A DNA stretch of 43,026 nucleotides from an uncultured Eubacteriales bacterium (GCA_900318155.1 ONJN01000167.1:1-43026), one strand, 5' to 3'; shown: positions 1 to 7,542, counted from the first letter of the stretch. Translations and numbers: made by a program. Notes: generated by a model from the sequence alone, not told the origin.

Positions 1-1058
1 GTCGACATAACTGCGGCGGCGGCACCTGCCAGAATCAGACCCGCGACCGGTGCAGGAAGTTTTGTCAGACAAAGCATCGGCATTACGTATTCCGCACTTC
101 CGCCTGGCAGCATCTTTGCACTCGGGAACGTGATTCTTCCACACATACCGATAATATATACGCCAAAGGCCAGCACAAATCCGAAACAGGCTCCGATCAG
201 CGGAACCAGACGGATCGATTTTTCATCCTTGATCGCAACCGTTTTTATGATCAGATGCGGCTGGCCCATATATCCGATGAAATAGACCAGCGCTATACCC
301 GCGATCATCAACGGCGCTCCTTTTAATTCATAATTCGCGCCCCAAAGCGTCTCAAAACCTTTTGCCACATGAGCCAGACCATGGTTCATGCCGGTCAGTC
401 CACCAACGCTGTGAATGCAGACCGGAATCAGGATCAGCAGTCCGATTACCATCAGAATCGACTGTACAAAATCCGTATAGGCAACCGAAAGATATCCACC
501 CGCACCGGTATAGATCAGGATAACGATGCATCCCAGCACCAGTGAAATATTGTAACTCCAGCCAGTGATGCAGGAAATCAGCACGCCCATCGCCATGTAT
601 TCAACAAGAAGACTAATCAGCATTGCTATAATCAGAATAATTACAGATAAATAACGCACGAAATTACTATAATAACGATGGCCGAAAAATTCCGGAATTG
701 TCAGCGCATTCGACTTTTCCGTGTATCTTCTCATTCTTCTTGCGATAAAACCAAAGTTAAGAAGCGGACCAAACACATCGCCCGGTGCAGCCCACAGAGC
801 CGAAGCGCCTGCTTCCCATCCGTACTGCGGACCCGCGATGTACATTCCTCCGCCGAGAGAACTGGACCCATGCGCGAGCGCTGTAATCCACGGCCCCATC
901 GACCGTCCTCCGACGTACCAGTCCTCAGAATTCTTTACTTTTTTTGCTGCCCATAAACCGACCAGCAGAATTGCTACGATATAAATAACCAGCATAATCG
1001 GCACGATTATGGGAATATCAAACCCCAGTGCCTTTTCTAAATTGTCAACATTAAGCAA
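1..1058 (-). CDS. Sodium:solute symporter (SSS family), N-terminal part, cut by window edge
   Basis: About 352 codons are open from 1058 to the window start, with no stop. The protein is very hydrophobic with many membrane helices. Near the N-terminus, residues such as SEDWYVGGRSMGPW and GSSSLGGGMYIAGPQYGW match the first helices of the sodium:solute symporter (SSS) superfamily, which moves metabolites, amino acids or vitamins in with Na+. GAGGYLSVAYTDFVQS further along is also typical of the family. The start is a TTG: GGAGGG at 1066-1071 sits 7 bases upstream, and no ATG or GTG fits better. A 37-residue membrane protein lies just upstream on the same strand and is probably co-transcribed. 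The substrate cannot be told from this fragment; pantothenate/proline-type carriers are the nearest look-alikes. The C-terminal part is outside the window. Confidence 0.88.
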   Translation of the reverse strand, partial: MLNVDNLEKALGFDIPIIVPIMLVIYIVAILLVGLWAAKKVKNSEDWYVGGRSMGPWITALAHGSSSLGGGMYIAGPQYGWEAGASALWAAPGDVFGPLLNFGFIARRMRRYTEKSNALTIPEFFGHRYYSNFVRYLSVIILIIAMLISLLVEYMAMGVLISCITGWSYNISLVLGCIVILIYTGAGGYLSVAYTDFVQSILMVIGLLILIPVCIHSVGGLTGMNHGLAHVAKGFETLWGANYELKGAPLMIAGIALVYFIGYMGQPHLIIKTVAIKDEKSIRLVPLIGACFGFVLAFGVYIIGMCGRITFPSAKMLPGGSAEYVMPMLCLTKLPAPVAGLILAGAAAAVMS

Positions 1059-1087
1059 TTTATTTCCCTCCAATCAATAGTCAGCGC

Positions 1088-1103
1088 TTCCGCAGACGCG
1101 GAA
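1088..1103. other. Short hairpin between symporter and microprotein genes
   Basis: TTCCGC, AGAC, GCGGAA form a perfect 6-bp stem with a 4-base loop, between the end of the 37-codon gene and the symporter ribosome site. There is no U-tract, so it is not a terminator. It may tune mRNA stability or translation of the symporter. Weak evidence. Confidence 0.25.
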
Positions 1104-1146
1104 ATTCACGCTGCCGCAAACGCGGGAACCGTTGAAACCCTTGAAA

Positions 1147-1260
1147 TCAGAGCCTCCACAGGCCCAGATAAAACGTAATCGTGGCAACTGCCGCCACTAT
1201 TATCGTTCCGATAATCAGCACACCCGTACTGAGCGCAAAATCAAAAAACCAATGCAGCAT
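1147..1260 (-). CDS. 37-residue single-span membrane microprotein, probable symporter accessory subunit
   Basis: This small frame runs from ATG at 1260 to TGA at 1147. GGAGGG at 1267-1272 lies 6 bases before the ATG, one of the best ribosome sites in the window. The product starts MLHWFFDFALSTGVLIIGTI and is one hydrophobic helix ending in a short WRL tail, so it should sit in the cytoplasmic membrane with almost no soluble part. It ends about 90 bases before the symporter start on the same strand. Small hydrophobic proteins encoded beside SSS and other Na+ symporters are known (PanF with YhdT, and families named symporter small accessory protein). By analogy this may be a companion subunit. 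I do not recognise the sequence itself; function is inferred from size, helix and position. Confidence 0.6.
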   Translation of the reverse strand: MLHWFFDFALSTGVLIIGTIIVAAVATITFYLGLWRL

Positions 1261-1290
1261 GACCTACCCTCCTTAATATAATAATTTTCT

Positions 1291-1317
1291 GACACGTTTT
1301 TTCGCGAAAAGCGTGTC
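1291..1317. promoter_or_regulatory. Hairpin in leader of the microprotein/symporter genes
   Basis: GACACG at 1291-1296 pairs with CGTGTC at 1312-1317, and the interior TTTTCGCGAAAA is itself self-complementary, giving a strong stem about 18 bases upstream of the microprotein ribosome site. On the minus strand it is not followed by a U-run, so it is more likely an mRNA processing or stabilising element between the dehydrogenase and the transporter genes than a terminator. Confidence 0.35.
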
Positions 1318-1423
1318 CTGCAATAACGATCGCCGGATATCCCCGGTCTGTATAACCAGCGGGTTCCATTTCCGACTTAAACTGAATCAACTCGGGATCA
1401 CCCTTTGTTGATATTCCAAACAA

Positions 1424-2419
1424 TCAATCAGACATTGAAAACAAAATCTTAGCGACAGTTTTATCCTTTTCATTCAGCGCTTCAAACGCTTTAGCACACT
1501 CTGCCAGGTCATACTCCGCGGAAATCAACGGCGTTACATCCACTTTTCCTTCCGCGATCACCCGAACCGCGTCTTCCAGATGGCGCCTCTCATAGGCGTT
1601 GCACCCAATAAAACGGATCTGGGACGCGACCAGCAGATTAAGATCTACTATAAATTCATCCTCAAAAATACTTACCACACACAGTGTTCCGTTCGGCTGC
1701 GTATGCTCGACGGCCATGTTGAACGTCGCCTCTCTGCCCGCGATTTCAATTACTTTATCAAATTTTTTATTCTCCGGCAGCACTGTATCGACATAATCCG
1801 CCCCGACTCTGCCCGCCAGTTCCAGCCGCATGGCCGACCGCCCGCAGACATAGACCGACTTTACGCCGTAAATACTCTTTGCAGCAATAATCGTCAGAAG
1901 ACTGATCGGACCGGCTCCGATGATCGCAATTTCATCCTCTGGACAAAGGTCTGCGCGCTCACACAAATTCAGCACAACCGCCAGCGGTTCAGCCAGGGCT
2001 TCCTGCTTCAGATCCGCCTCCTTCGGCACCGGGATCAGCGCCTCCGGTTCCAGAACGATATACTCCGCGAAGCACCCCGGCCGGACTTCCCCGATAAATC
2101 CGAGTTCGGCGCAGGTGTTTGGCAAACCTTTCCGGCAGCCCTCGCACTCTCCGCACGTTACCATCGGATTCGCGATCACCCGGTCTTCCGGCTTAAATCC
2201 TTTAACCTCCGCTCCGCATTCCTCAATAATCCCGACAAATTCATGCCCCATCGTTTCCGGTATGTTTTGTATAAACATCTGTTTGTTATATATATGCAGA
2301 TCCGATCCGCAGATTCCCGCGTAAGCGACTCTGATCAGGACCTCCCCGCTTCCGCACTGCGGTTTCGCGATCTCTTCACATCTTACGTCCTGTATCCCGT
2401 AATATCTGACTGCTTTCAT
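1424..2419 (-). CDS. Zinc-dependent medium-chain alcohol/polyol dehydrogenase (MDR family)
   Basis: A 331-residue cytoplasmic oxidoreductase of the sorbitol/threonine dehydrogenase branch of the MDR superfamily. The catalytic zinc site is visible as GICGSDLH (Cys) and GHEFVG (His, Glu) in the first 70 residues. The structural zinc lobe is complete, with four cysteines in CGECEGCRKGLPNTC near residue 90. A Rossmann domain follows with GAGPIS; the residues after its second strand (GRSAMR) contain arginine instead of the usual acidic residue, which may mean NADP(H). Length is normal to slightly short. I start at ATG 2419, 8 bases from GGAGG; a TTG one codon earlier is possible. It is upstream of, and probably co-transcribed with, the microprotein and symporter, suggesting uptake and oxidation of one small alcohol, polyol or amino-alcohol. 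The exact substrate is unknown. Confidence 0.88.
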   Translation of the reverse strand: MKAVRYYGIQDVRCEEIAKPQCGSGEVLIRVAYAGICGSDLHIYNKQMFIQNIPETMGHEFVGIIEECGAEVKGFKPEDRVIANPMVTCGECEGCRKGLPNTCAELGFIGEVRPGCFAEYIVLEPEALIPVPKEADLKQEALAEPLAVVLNLCERADLCPEDEIAIIGAGPISLLTIIAAKSIYGVKSVYVCGRSAMRLELAGRVGADYVDTVLPENKKFDKVIEIAGREATFNMAVEHTQPNGTLCVVSIFEDEFIVDLNLLVASQIRFIGCNAYERRHLEDAVRVIAEGKVDVTPLISAEYDLAECAKAFEALNEKDKTVAKILFSMSD

Positions 2420-2534
2420 CAATCTATCCTCCGATATCTGCCTTAGATATAGCTTCCATGAACTCCGGAAGACATCGCCGGATCATCATGAATCGAACAC
2501 ATTGTCACTTTATATCATTAAAGCGTTGTAATTA

Positions 2535-2562
2535 ATTATAGCATAACTTTCCGCCATATGAA
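2535..2562 (-). promoter_or_regulatory. Candidate promoter for the alcohol dehydrogenase operon
   Basis: On the minus strand TATAAT (2540-2535) follows TTCATA (2562-2557) with a 16-base spacer. The -10 is consensus, the -35 weak. An inverted repeat TGAAC-6-GTTCA at 2559-2574 overlaps the -35 and could be an operator. The 337-base gap 2420-2756 otherwise holds only the hairpin at 2653-2690. Confidence 0.4.
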
Positions 2563-2652
2563 CATTAAAGTTCAGCAAAAGTAATGACAATTGTGCATGA
2601 AACACAACTGTCAGACAAAATATACCCGGTCAATCATTTTGCCACTAAGAGA

Positions 2653-2690
2653 GGACCGGGCACAGCAAATCTCTTCGCTGTGCCCGGTCC
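2653..2690. terminator. Long hairpin at the end of the DUF134-NifX gene
   Basis: GGACCGGGCACAGC (2653-2666) pairs perfectly over 14 bp with GCTGTGCCCGGTCC (2677-2690) around a 10-base loop. It lies about 70 bases past the stop of the minus-strand gene at 2757 and before the promoter of the next minus-strand gene. Neither side has a proper U-tract, so it is either a non-canonical terminator or an mRNA 3'-end stabiliser. It is preceded by ACTAAGAGA, shared with the hairpin at 20504-20551. Confidence 0.5.
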
Positions 2691-2756
2691 CGTTATATAA
2701 ATGCGGCTCAACATCTCAATTTTCGTCAGCGACAATCAGAACATGTACCCGCCGGA

Positions 2757-3566
2757 TTACCGGTTCCCGGTACAACCGTGCCGATCCTCGCCGCAGTGAT
2801 GACCATCGCCGTGTCCATGACTCCCACAGTCATGATCTGCCCCGTCACCGTGCCCATGATGGCTGCAGGTTACGCCCTCATCAAAAACCAGACTGCCGGT
2901 TAAATACGCGTCGACCGCTTCATCGGCACTGCCTTTTACTCCGCCATACAACCTGATGCCGGCTTCCTGAAGCGCGTTCTTGGCGCCGGCTCCAATCCCG
3001 CCGCAAATCAGCACATCCGCCACAACACCGTCAAGAAACTCTGTCAGCGCGCCGTGACCTTGTCCCTCCATATCGGCAATGATTGTCCTGACGATTTCAC
3101 CAGACTCTATGTCATACAGCTTGAACTGTGATGTATGTCCAAAATGCTGAAAAATCTCTCCGTTTTCATAACTTACCGCAATTCTCATTTCATTCGCTCC
3201 TTTCTTCTGAACCCCCTGGCAAACTGCCGTACTGACGTTCCTTCTACAGGTCTTTCTGCAGTAACCCTCCGCCGACCCGTCACATAGTTTATAGCTTCCG
3301 CCCGCGATATGCAGCGGCTTTCCATTCACAATACAGTCAGCCACCTTTTGCCTGGCGATCTGATAGATTTCCGTTACTGTGGTCCTGGAAACATCCATTT
3401 GTCTTGCGCATTGTTCATGTGTCCGGTTTTCCAGATCGATCAGCCGGATCACTTCATATTCATCAAGCGACAAAACAATTACATCCTGGCATAAGATCCC
3501 TTCCGGCACAAATCTGTCGTATGCCGGTTCTTTACAGATTCTTCTGCATTTTCTCGGTCTTGCCAT
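2757..3566 (-). CDS. DUF134 DNA-binding / NifX-like domain fusion with histidine-rich metal-binding tail
   Basis: A 269-residue protein in three parts. Residues 1 to about 100 are a DUF134 domain (starts MARPRKCRRICKEP), a sigma-factor-like helix-turn-helix family. From about 127 comes a dinitrogenase iron-molybdenum cofactor (NifX/NafY-type) domain with MRIAVSYENGEIFQHFGHTS and CGGIGAGAKNAL. The last 35 residues are full of His, Cys, Asp and Gly (CSHHGHGDGADHD), fit to bind metal. In many bacteria DUF134 and NifX-like proteins are separate neighbours. Here an ATG at 3188 inside the frame has AAAGGAG 8 bases upstream, so the NifX part may also be made alone. The start at ATG 3566 has GGAGG at good spacing; an upstream extension to 3641 would read through the promoter and is rejected. 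Likely a metal- or Fe-S-responsive self-regulator; the signal is unknown. Confidence 0.85.
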   Translation of the reverse strand: MARPRKCRRICKEPAYDRFVPEGILCQDVIVLSLDEYEVIRLIDLENRTHEQCARQMDVSRTTVTEIYQIARQKVADCIVNGKPLHIAGGSYKLCDGSAEGYCRKTCRRNVSTAVCQGVQKKGANEMRIAVSYENGEIFQHFGHTSQFKLYDIESGEIVRTIIADMEGQGHGALTEFLDGVVADVLICGGIGAGAKNALQEAGIRLYGGVKGSADEAVDAYLTGSLVFDEGVTCSHHGHGDGADHDCGSHGHGDGHHCGEDRHGCTGNR

Positions 3567-3594
3567 ATGATCGCCTCCTTCGACGGAACGATTA

Positions 3595-3608
3595 TCGACA
3601 TATGTCGA
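3595..3608. promoter_or_regulatory. Palindromic operator at the DUF134-NifX promoter
   Basis: TCGACATATGTCGA is a perfect 14-base palindrome lying 4 bases downstream of the -10 element, over the predicted start of transcription and upstream of the ribosome site. A bound dimer here would block initiation. The DNA-binding DUF134 protein encoded immediately downstream is the obvious candidate for self-repression. The palindrome is seen; the binding partner is inferred. Confidence 0.6.
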
Positions 3609-3612
3609 AAAT

Positions 3613-3641
3613 AGTATAGCGCATTTTGGGAGATTTTGCAA
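3613..3641 (-). promoter_or_regulatory. Promoter of the DUF134-NifX gene
   Basis: On the minus strand TTGCAA (3641-3636), a 17-base spacer and TATACT (3618-3613) make a near-consensus housekeeping promoter. The predicted start is near 3606, giving a leader of about 40 bases that contains the palindrome and GGAGG. Confidence 0.75.
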
Positions 3642-3797
3642 CGGCTTTTCGCTGGAAAAAGTGATTTACGACAAAACTACCCGCTCGTTAGTAATGTAAA
3701 CCAGCAGCATAAACAATCCGGACACCGATCCCGCCATTCTTGCACAGAAATAACGTATATGTTAACATTTTTTACACAGAGCCTGCATACGTCCGCC

Positions 3798-3821
3798 GTA
3801 CAAAAGAATGTCCTTTTGTAC
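3798..3821. promoter_or_regulatory. Inverted repeat upstream of the membrane protein gene
   Basis: GTACAAAAG and CTTTTGTAC form a perfect 9-base inverted repeat around a 6-base centre, about 55 bases before the ATG at 3875. It could be a protein-binding site or a leader hairpin. No clear -35/-10 pair is visible for the downstream gene, so its role is open. The gap 3567-3874 otherwise holds only the divergent promoter region. Confidence 0.35.
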
Positions 3822-3874
3822 CCCGCTTTGAATAAGACTGTTCTTTTTCGAGATCAGCCAGCTGTATTAAAAAA

Positions 3875-5011
3875 ATGATGACAAACAAAAATAAAGAAAG
3901 TAAAGATACCTCCTCGGACAACAAAGCCCGTTCTGAGGAATCTGGGAAAAAACGCGCAATAAAAACTCCATCTGAAGAAAACATCGACTTTTCAAAAAGA
4001 AATACTATGGAACTCGACTTCGATGAGATACGAAACGCAGCCGGCAAACACGCCGCCAAAAGCCGCCGGGAACCCATACTGAACGCACAGAAAAAACCAT
4101 ATCCTCAAAACCCATCCGACACAGTTACTGTCCATAAACGAAGAAAAAAACCGATCTATATTCTTTTAGCAGTCACCGGACTCATCATAGTAATCGGCGC
4201 TGCCGCGACGGCCGGCTACATTGCCGGTGTCATCGGTTCCCTGCGCCCGACCGTCGATCTATCCGAAAACGTTACGCTGAACACAGACAAAGTTCTGCGC
4301 TATTCTCCGTCCGAAAACCGCTACACGCTCGACCTCACAAACAGCGACGCATTTACGATCAGTGTAGAAAAACCAGTGGAGCTAAAAATCACAAACAGCG
4401 CCTGGGACGATTTTCTGAATTCCTTTCAGGTCAAAGCCGACAAATCTCTGGTTCTTTCAGCCCTTAAGAACGGGGATACACTCACCGTCCGCATCCGCGC
4501 CCGGTCCGATTCGCCCGTAAACCCGAAAGATTTTGCCATCGAACACAATTTCAGATACACCGGCACAGATAAAAACATCCACATAAAAGTATCCGGTCTG
4601 CCGACAAAATACAGTGACGCCGGCGCATTCATCAACGACAAGAAACCTGTGATAAAAAAACTGCTGACCCAGGCAGAAAAAAAGGCCGGAAAACAGGGAA
4701 CCGTAACTGATTCCAGACTGTATTTCGCCAAACCGCTGACGGACACATCAAAGCATAACGATGTCCTCTGCATCTTCATAAAAACAACCGGCAAAGGAAT
4801 TTTTGACACCCGCTGGCGCAGTTATTTTATTACGCCGGTCACCGACTTCCTGAACATAAATACATCCTCCCGGAGAAACCACAGCCTGAAAGAAGGATCT
4901 TCCTCGATCCTTCTGATCAAAAGCCGGCTTGATCTCCTGACGGACGATCAGATCGAAAAAGGAACAGGATATGAAATCAGCGCTGAAATCGATGCTTCAG
5001 CGCTGAAATAA
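3875..5011 (+). CDS. Unrecognised membrane-anchored protein, cytoplasmic N-terminus, large external domain
   Basis: I do not recognise this 378-residue protein. Residues 1-90 are highly charged, rich in Lys, Glu and Ser, with no signal peptide. A single membrane helix lies at about 93-118 (IYILLAVTGLIIVIGAAATA), preceded by HKRRKK. The remaining 260 residues should face outside and look like a beta-rich domain with many Thr, Ser and Asn, containing KSLVLSALKNGDTLTVRIRA. This is the plan of a type II anchored cell-envelope protein. The start is weakly supported: the ATGATG has no clear ribosome site and follows an A-run; the second ATG is equally possible. It overlaps the convergent hydrolase gene by 15 bases. 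Isolated on its strand, so context gives no function. Confidence 0.65.
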   Translation: MMTNKNKESKDTSSDNKARSEESGKKRAIKTPSEENIDFSKRNTMELDFDEIRNAAGKHAAKSRREPILNAQKKPYPQNPSDTVTVHKRRKKPIYILLAVTGLIIVIGAAATAGYIAGVIGSLRPTVDLSENVTLNTDKVLRYSPSENRYTLDLTNSDAFTISVEKPVELKITNSAWDDFLNSFQVKADKSLVLSALKNGDTLTVRIRARSDSPVNPKDFAIEHNFRYTGTDKNIHIKVSGLPTKYSDAGAFINDKKPVIKKLLTQAEKKAGKQGTVTDSRLYFAKPLTDTSKHNDVLCIFIKTTGKGIFDTRWRSYFITPVTDFLNINTSSRRNHSLKEGSSSILLIKSRLDLLTDDQIEKGTGYEISAEIDASALK

Positions 5012-5683
5012 AAGGAACTGCAACACCCGCTCGTTGAATGCCGCCGGGTTGCCCGCCGCGACAAAATGATCCCCCGGTATGATCGCAAGTTCTGCGCCTG
5101 GAATATTTCCCGCGATCAGCCGCGTATGCTCCTCACGGATCATATCCTTTGTTCCGGCGATCACCAGCGTTTCGGCACGAATATTTGATAATTGTAAAAC
5201 AGAAATATTCGGGTCATTCACCATAAGGCCGAGTATTTCCGCATTTTTTTCAGCTTTTTTACTGATCACGGAGAAAAAGCGCGCCACCCGGTAACCAATT
5301 TCAACCGGAATCTGAACAGACCTTTTCACGCCGCCCGGTTCCAGATTGGCACCGTTCAGAATCAGCCTGTCCACACGTTCCGGATAACGCAGCGCAAAAA
5401 TCATCGCAATGTTGCCGCCGTCCGAAAATCCCAGAATATGCGCTTTTTTCATTCCGCGTTCATCCATAAATATCTTCAGATCTTCAGCAAACTGCCGGAT
5501 CGTAAACGGCATGCTGCCGCGCGGCGTCCTGCCATGGCCGCGCGTATCTAAGGCATAAACATGATAGTACTCGGAAAAATCATGGATCTGCCCGGAAAAG
5601 TATCCGCTGTCCTCACCGTTTCCATGGAGCAGAATCAGAGGAGCCCCGGCACCTGCTTCGACAAAAAAATGCTTTATATCCAT
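4997..5683 (-). CDS. Alpha/beta-hydrolase fold enzyme
   Basis: A 228-residue cytoplasmic hydrolase. The oxyanion segment LILLHGNGEDSGYF appears near residue 16, the nucleophile elbow GFSDGG with Ser87 follows, and the acid and base are GTKDMI (Asp) and GDHFVA (His) near the C-terminus, so the triad is complete. DTRGHGRTPRG is typical of the epoxide hydrolase/esterase/peptidase group. The ATG at 5683 has GAGG 6 bases upstream; the ATG six codons earlier lacks one and is less likely. The gene ends inside the 3' end of the opposite-strand gene at 3875-5011. It follows the hydroxyacid dehydrogenase on the same strand after about 100 bases and may share its transcript. Substrate unknown. Confidence 0.85.
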   Translation of the reverse strand: MDIKHFFVEAGAGAPLILLHGNGEDSGYFSGQIHDFSEYYHVYALDTRGHGRTPRGSMPFTIRQFAEDLKIFMDERGMKKAHILGFSDGGNIAMIFALRYPERVDRLILNGANLEPGGVKRSVQIPVEIGYRVARFFSVISKKAEKNAEILGLMVNDPNISVLQLSNIRAETLVIAGTKDMIREEHTRLIAGNIPGAELAIIPGDHFVAAGNPAAFNERVLQFLLFQR

Positions 5684-5786
5684 TGCTGCCTCGCTTTTCA
5701 TTCACTGTTTCTCGATAAACCGCCCAACGACTTAGCTTCCGCGATAACGATTTCACGAAATCTGGCGATCGCGATGCCGTAATTGA

Positions 5787-6749
5787 TCAATTAACAACGT
5801 TGGTCGGATTTCCGTCCAGATAATTCCGAAGATTCTGTACTGTCATTTCCATGATTCTTCTGCGCGCTTCCAGCGGCGCCCAGGAAATGTGCGGTGTGAT
5901 CAGGCAATTTTCAGCGGTCAGAAGTGGATTAGTCTCTTTGATCGGCTCCTCGCTGACAACATCGACTGCAGCGGCCTGCACTTTTCCGGATTTCAGCGCG
6001 TCAGCCAAATCCTGCTCTACAATCAGAGCCCCGCGTGAATTGTTGATGATAATGACGCCGTCCTTCATCTGTGCGATGGAATCTTTATTAATAATACCTT
6101 TTGTCGAATCAAACAAAGGGCAGTGCAGTGAAATTACATCGGATTCAGTGAAAAGTCGGCTGAGCGACACTTCTTCTGCAAAGCCGGCAGGGTCTTTCAC
6201 CGGATGACCGTTATTTACAAGAATTCTCATGCCCAGGGCATTTGCGATCTCGGCGACACGCCTCCCAATGCGGCCGTATCCGATGATTCCCATCGTCTTT
6301 CCGGCCAGCTCGATCAACGGGTAATCCCAGAAGCAGAAATCTTCACAGCTCGCCCAACGACCTGCTTTAACGGCTCGGTCGTGGTGTCCGATGCGGTGGC
6401 AGACCTCCAGAAGGAGCGCGATCGCGAACTGTGCGACAGCATCGGTTCCGTATGCCGGAATGTTGGTTACCGGGATATTTTTTTCTCTCGCGTATGCGAC
6501 ATCAACCACGTTGTATCCCGTTGCCAGCACACCGATATAGCGCATGGACGGGCAGGCATCGATTACTTCCCTGCTGATCGGTGTTTTATTCGTCAGAATG
6601 AGATCCGCGTCACCAATCCGGCGGATGATTTCACTGTGATCATCGACTTTTGTACGGTCGTATACAGTCAGTTCAGCAATCTTCTCCAGTTCTTCCCAGC
6701 TGAGGTCATTCGGGTTTTCCGTATAACCATCCAGAACAACAATCTTCAT
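5787..6749 (-). CDS. D-2-hydroxyacid dehydrogenase, glycerate dehydrogenase/hydroxypyruvate reductase type
   Basis: A 320-residue enzyme reducing 2-oxoacids to D-2-hydroxyacids with NAD(P)H. The N-terminus (VVLDGYTENPNDLSWEEL) is the form seen in hydroxypyruvate reductase/glycerate dehydrogenase (HprA). The nucleotide motif GYGRIG is at 157-162 and the catalytic trio is present: Arg239 in NNSRGA, Glu268 in SEEP, His287 in TPHISW. The position that usually carries Asp after the second Rossmann strand is Asn (ILVNNGHP), so cofactor preference is uncertain. GGAGG lies 9 bases before the ATG. It follows tcdA by only 13 bases and is surely co-transcribed. Likely role is glycerate/serine-linked metabolism; other 2-oxoacids cannot be excluded. 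A 14-base palindrome (5780-5793) covers its stop codon. Confidence 0.88.
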   Translation of the reverse strand: MKIVVLDGYTENPNDLSWEELEKIAELTVYDRTKVDDHSEIIRRIGDADLILTNKTPISREVIDACPSMRYIGVLATGYNVVDVAYAREKNIPVTNIPAYGTDAVAQFAIALLLEVCHRIGHHDRAVKAGRWASCEDFCFWDYPLIELAGKTMGIIGYGRIGRRVAEIANALGMRILVNNGHPVKDPAGFAEEVSLSRLFTESDVISLHCPLFDSTKGIINKDSIAQMKDGVIIINNSRGALIVEQDLADALKSGKVQAAAVDVVSEEPIKETNPLLTAENCLITPHISWAPLEARRRIMEMTVQNLRNYLDGNPTNVVN

Positions 6750-6762
6750 GTCTTAATACCTC

Positions 6763-7542
6763 CTATTCCTGCCGCGCGCGTTCTGCGGCTTCCCGTGTCA
6801 GATCCTTTACAACTTCCGCCGCGATGATCAGCCCGGCCGCAGGCGGTACAAACGCAGTGGAACCCGGTACCGGGCGCCGCCCGGTACACGCTCCCGGTTT
6901 TTCCTGCGGATCGGTGCCTTTCATGCGGCAGCCTGCGGAACAGTCATTGATCGGTTTTATCGGCGGCTCTTTGGAATATACAACTTTCAGCCGGCGGATG
7001 CCGCGCTTTTTCAGTTCACGCCGCATGATACGCGCGATCGGATCCATTTCTGTTTTATACAAATCCGTTACCTCCAGCCGCGATGGATCCAGTTTATTTC
7101 CGGTACCCATACAGCTAATCACCGGCGTCCCGCTTTCCTGTGCCTGCAGAACCAGCTGCAGTTTCCCTTTGACAGTGTCGATTGCGTCGACAACATAATC
7201 GTACTCCGAAAAATCAAACTGTTCCGCTGTTTCCGGCAGATAAAACGTTTTATGTTTATTGATCACACAGTCTGGATTAATATCGCACGCTCTTTCCTGC
7301 GCCGCATCGACCTTGTACCTGCCGATCGTCGCTCTGGTCGCGATGATCTGACGATTGAGATTGGTCAAAGACACTTTGTCATCATCGACCAGATCCAGCG
7401 TACCCACGCCGCTTCGGACCAATGCTTCAACCACATATCCGCCGACGCCGCCGATCCCGAATACAGCCACACGTGATTTTTTCAGAATACCCATAGCCTC
7501 TTCGCCAAATAAAAGCTGTGTCCTCAAAAACTGATCAGGCAC
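6763..7542 (-). CDS. tcdA: tRNA threonylcarbamoyladenosine dehydratase TcdA (ThiF/E1-like)
   Basis: A 259-residue cytoplasmic E1-like enzyme that cyclises t6A37 of tRNA to ct6A using ATP. The ATP-binding GIGGVGGYVVEAL starts near residue 29, followed by LVDDDKVSLTNLNRQ, the Asp and Arg set of the ThiF fold. The conserved CxxxC-like segment DCSAGCRMKG is in the C-terminal third, and the PPAAGLIIAAEVVKDL helix closes the protein, all as in TcdA/CsdL. The start is GTG at 7542, 9 bases after GGAGGG; the longer TTG frame would contain that ribosome site and is rejected. A terminator-like hairpin (7574-7606) and a structured leader precede it. hprA-like follows at 13 bases. Confidence 0.9.
   Translation of the reverse strand: MPDQFLRTQLLFGEEAMGILKKSRVAVFGIGGVGGYVVEALVRSGVGTLDLVDDDKVSLTNLNRQIIATRATIGRYKVDAAQERACDINPDCVINKHKTFYLPETAEQFDFSEYDYVVDAIDTVKGKLQLVLQAQESGTPVISCMGTGNKLDPSRLEVTDLYKTEMDPIARIMRRELKKRGIRRLKVVYSKEPPIKPINDCSAGCRMKGTDPQEKPGACTGRRPVPGSTAFVPPAAGLIIAAEVVKDLTREAAERARQE

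Noticed and set aside
678..984. Two plus-strand frames of 87-92 codons.
   Set aside because: They are antisense to the symporter gene, lack ribosome sites and have no protein-like motifs.
3567..3641. 25-residue N-terminal extension of the DUF134-NifX protein.
   Set aside because: It would read through the promoter and operator; the ATG at 3566 has a good ribosome site and matches the family start.
5702..5791. 28-codon minus-strand frame between the hydroxyacid dehydrogenase and hydrolase genes, somewhat protein-like.
   Set aside because: TTG start overlapping a stop codon, no ribosome site, no recognised similarity.
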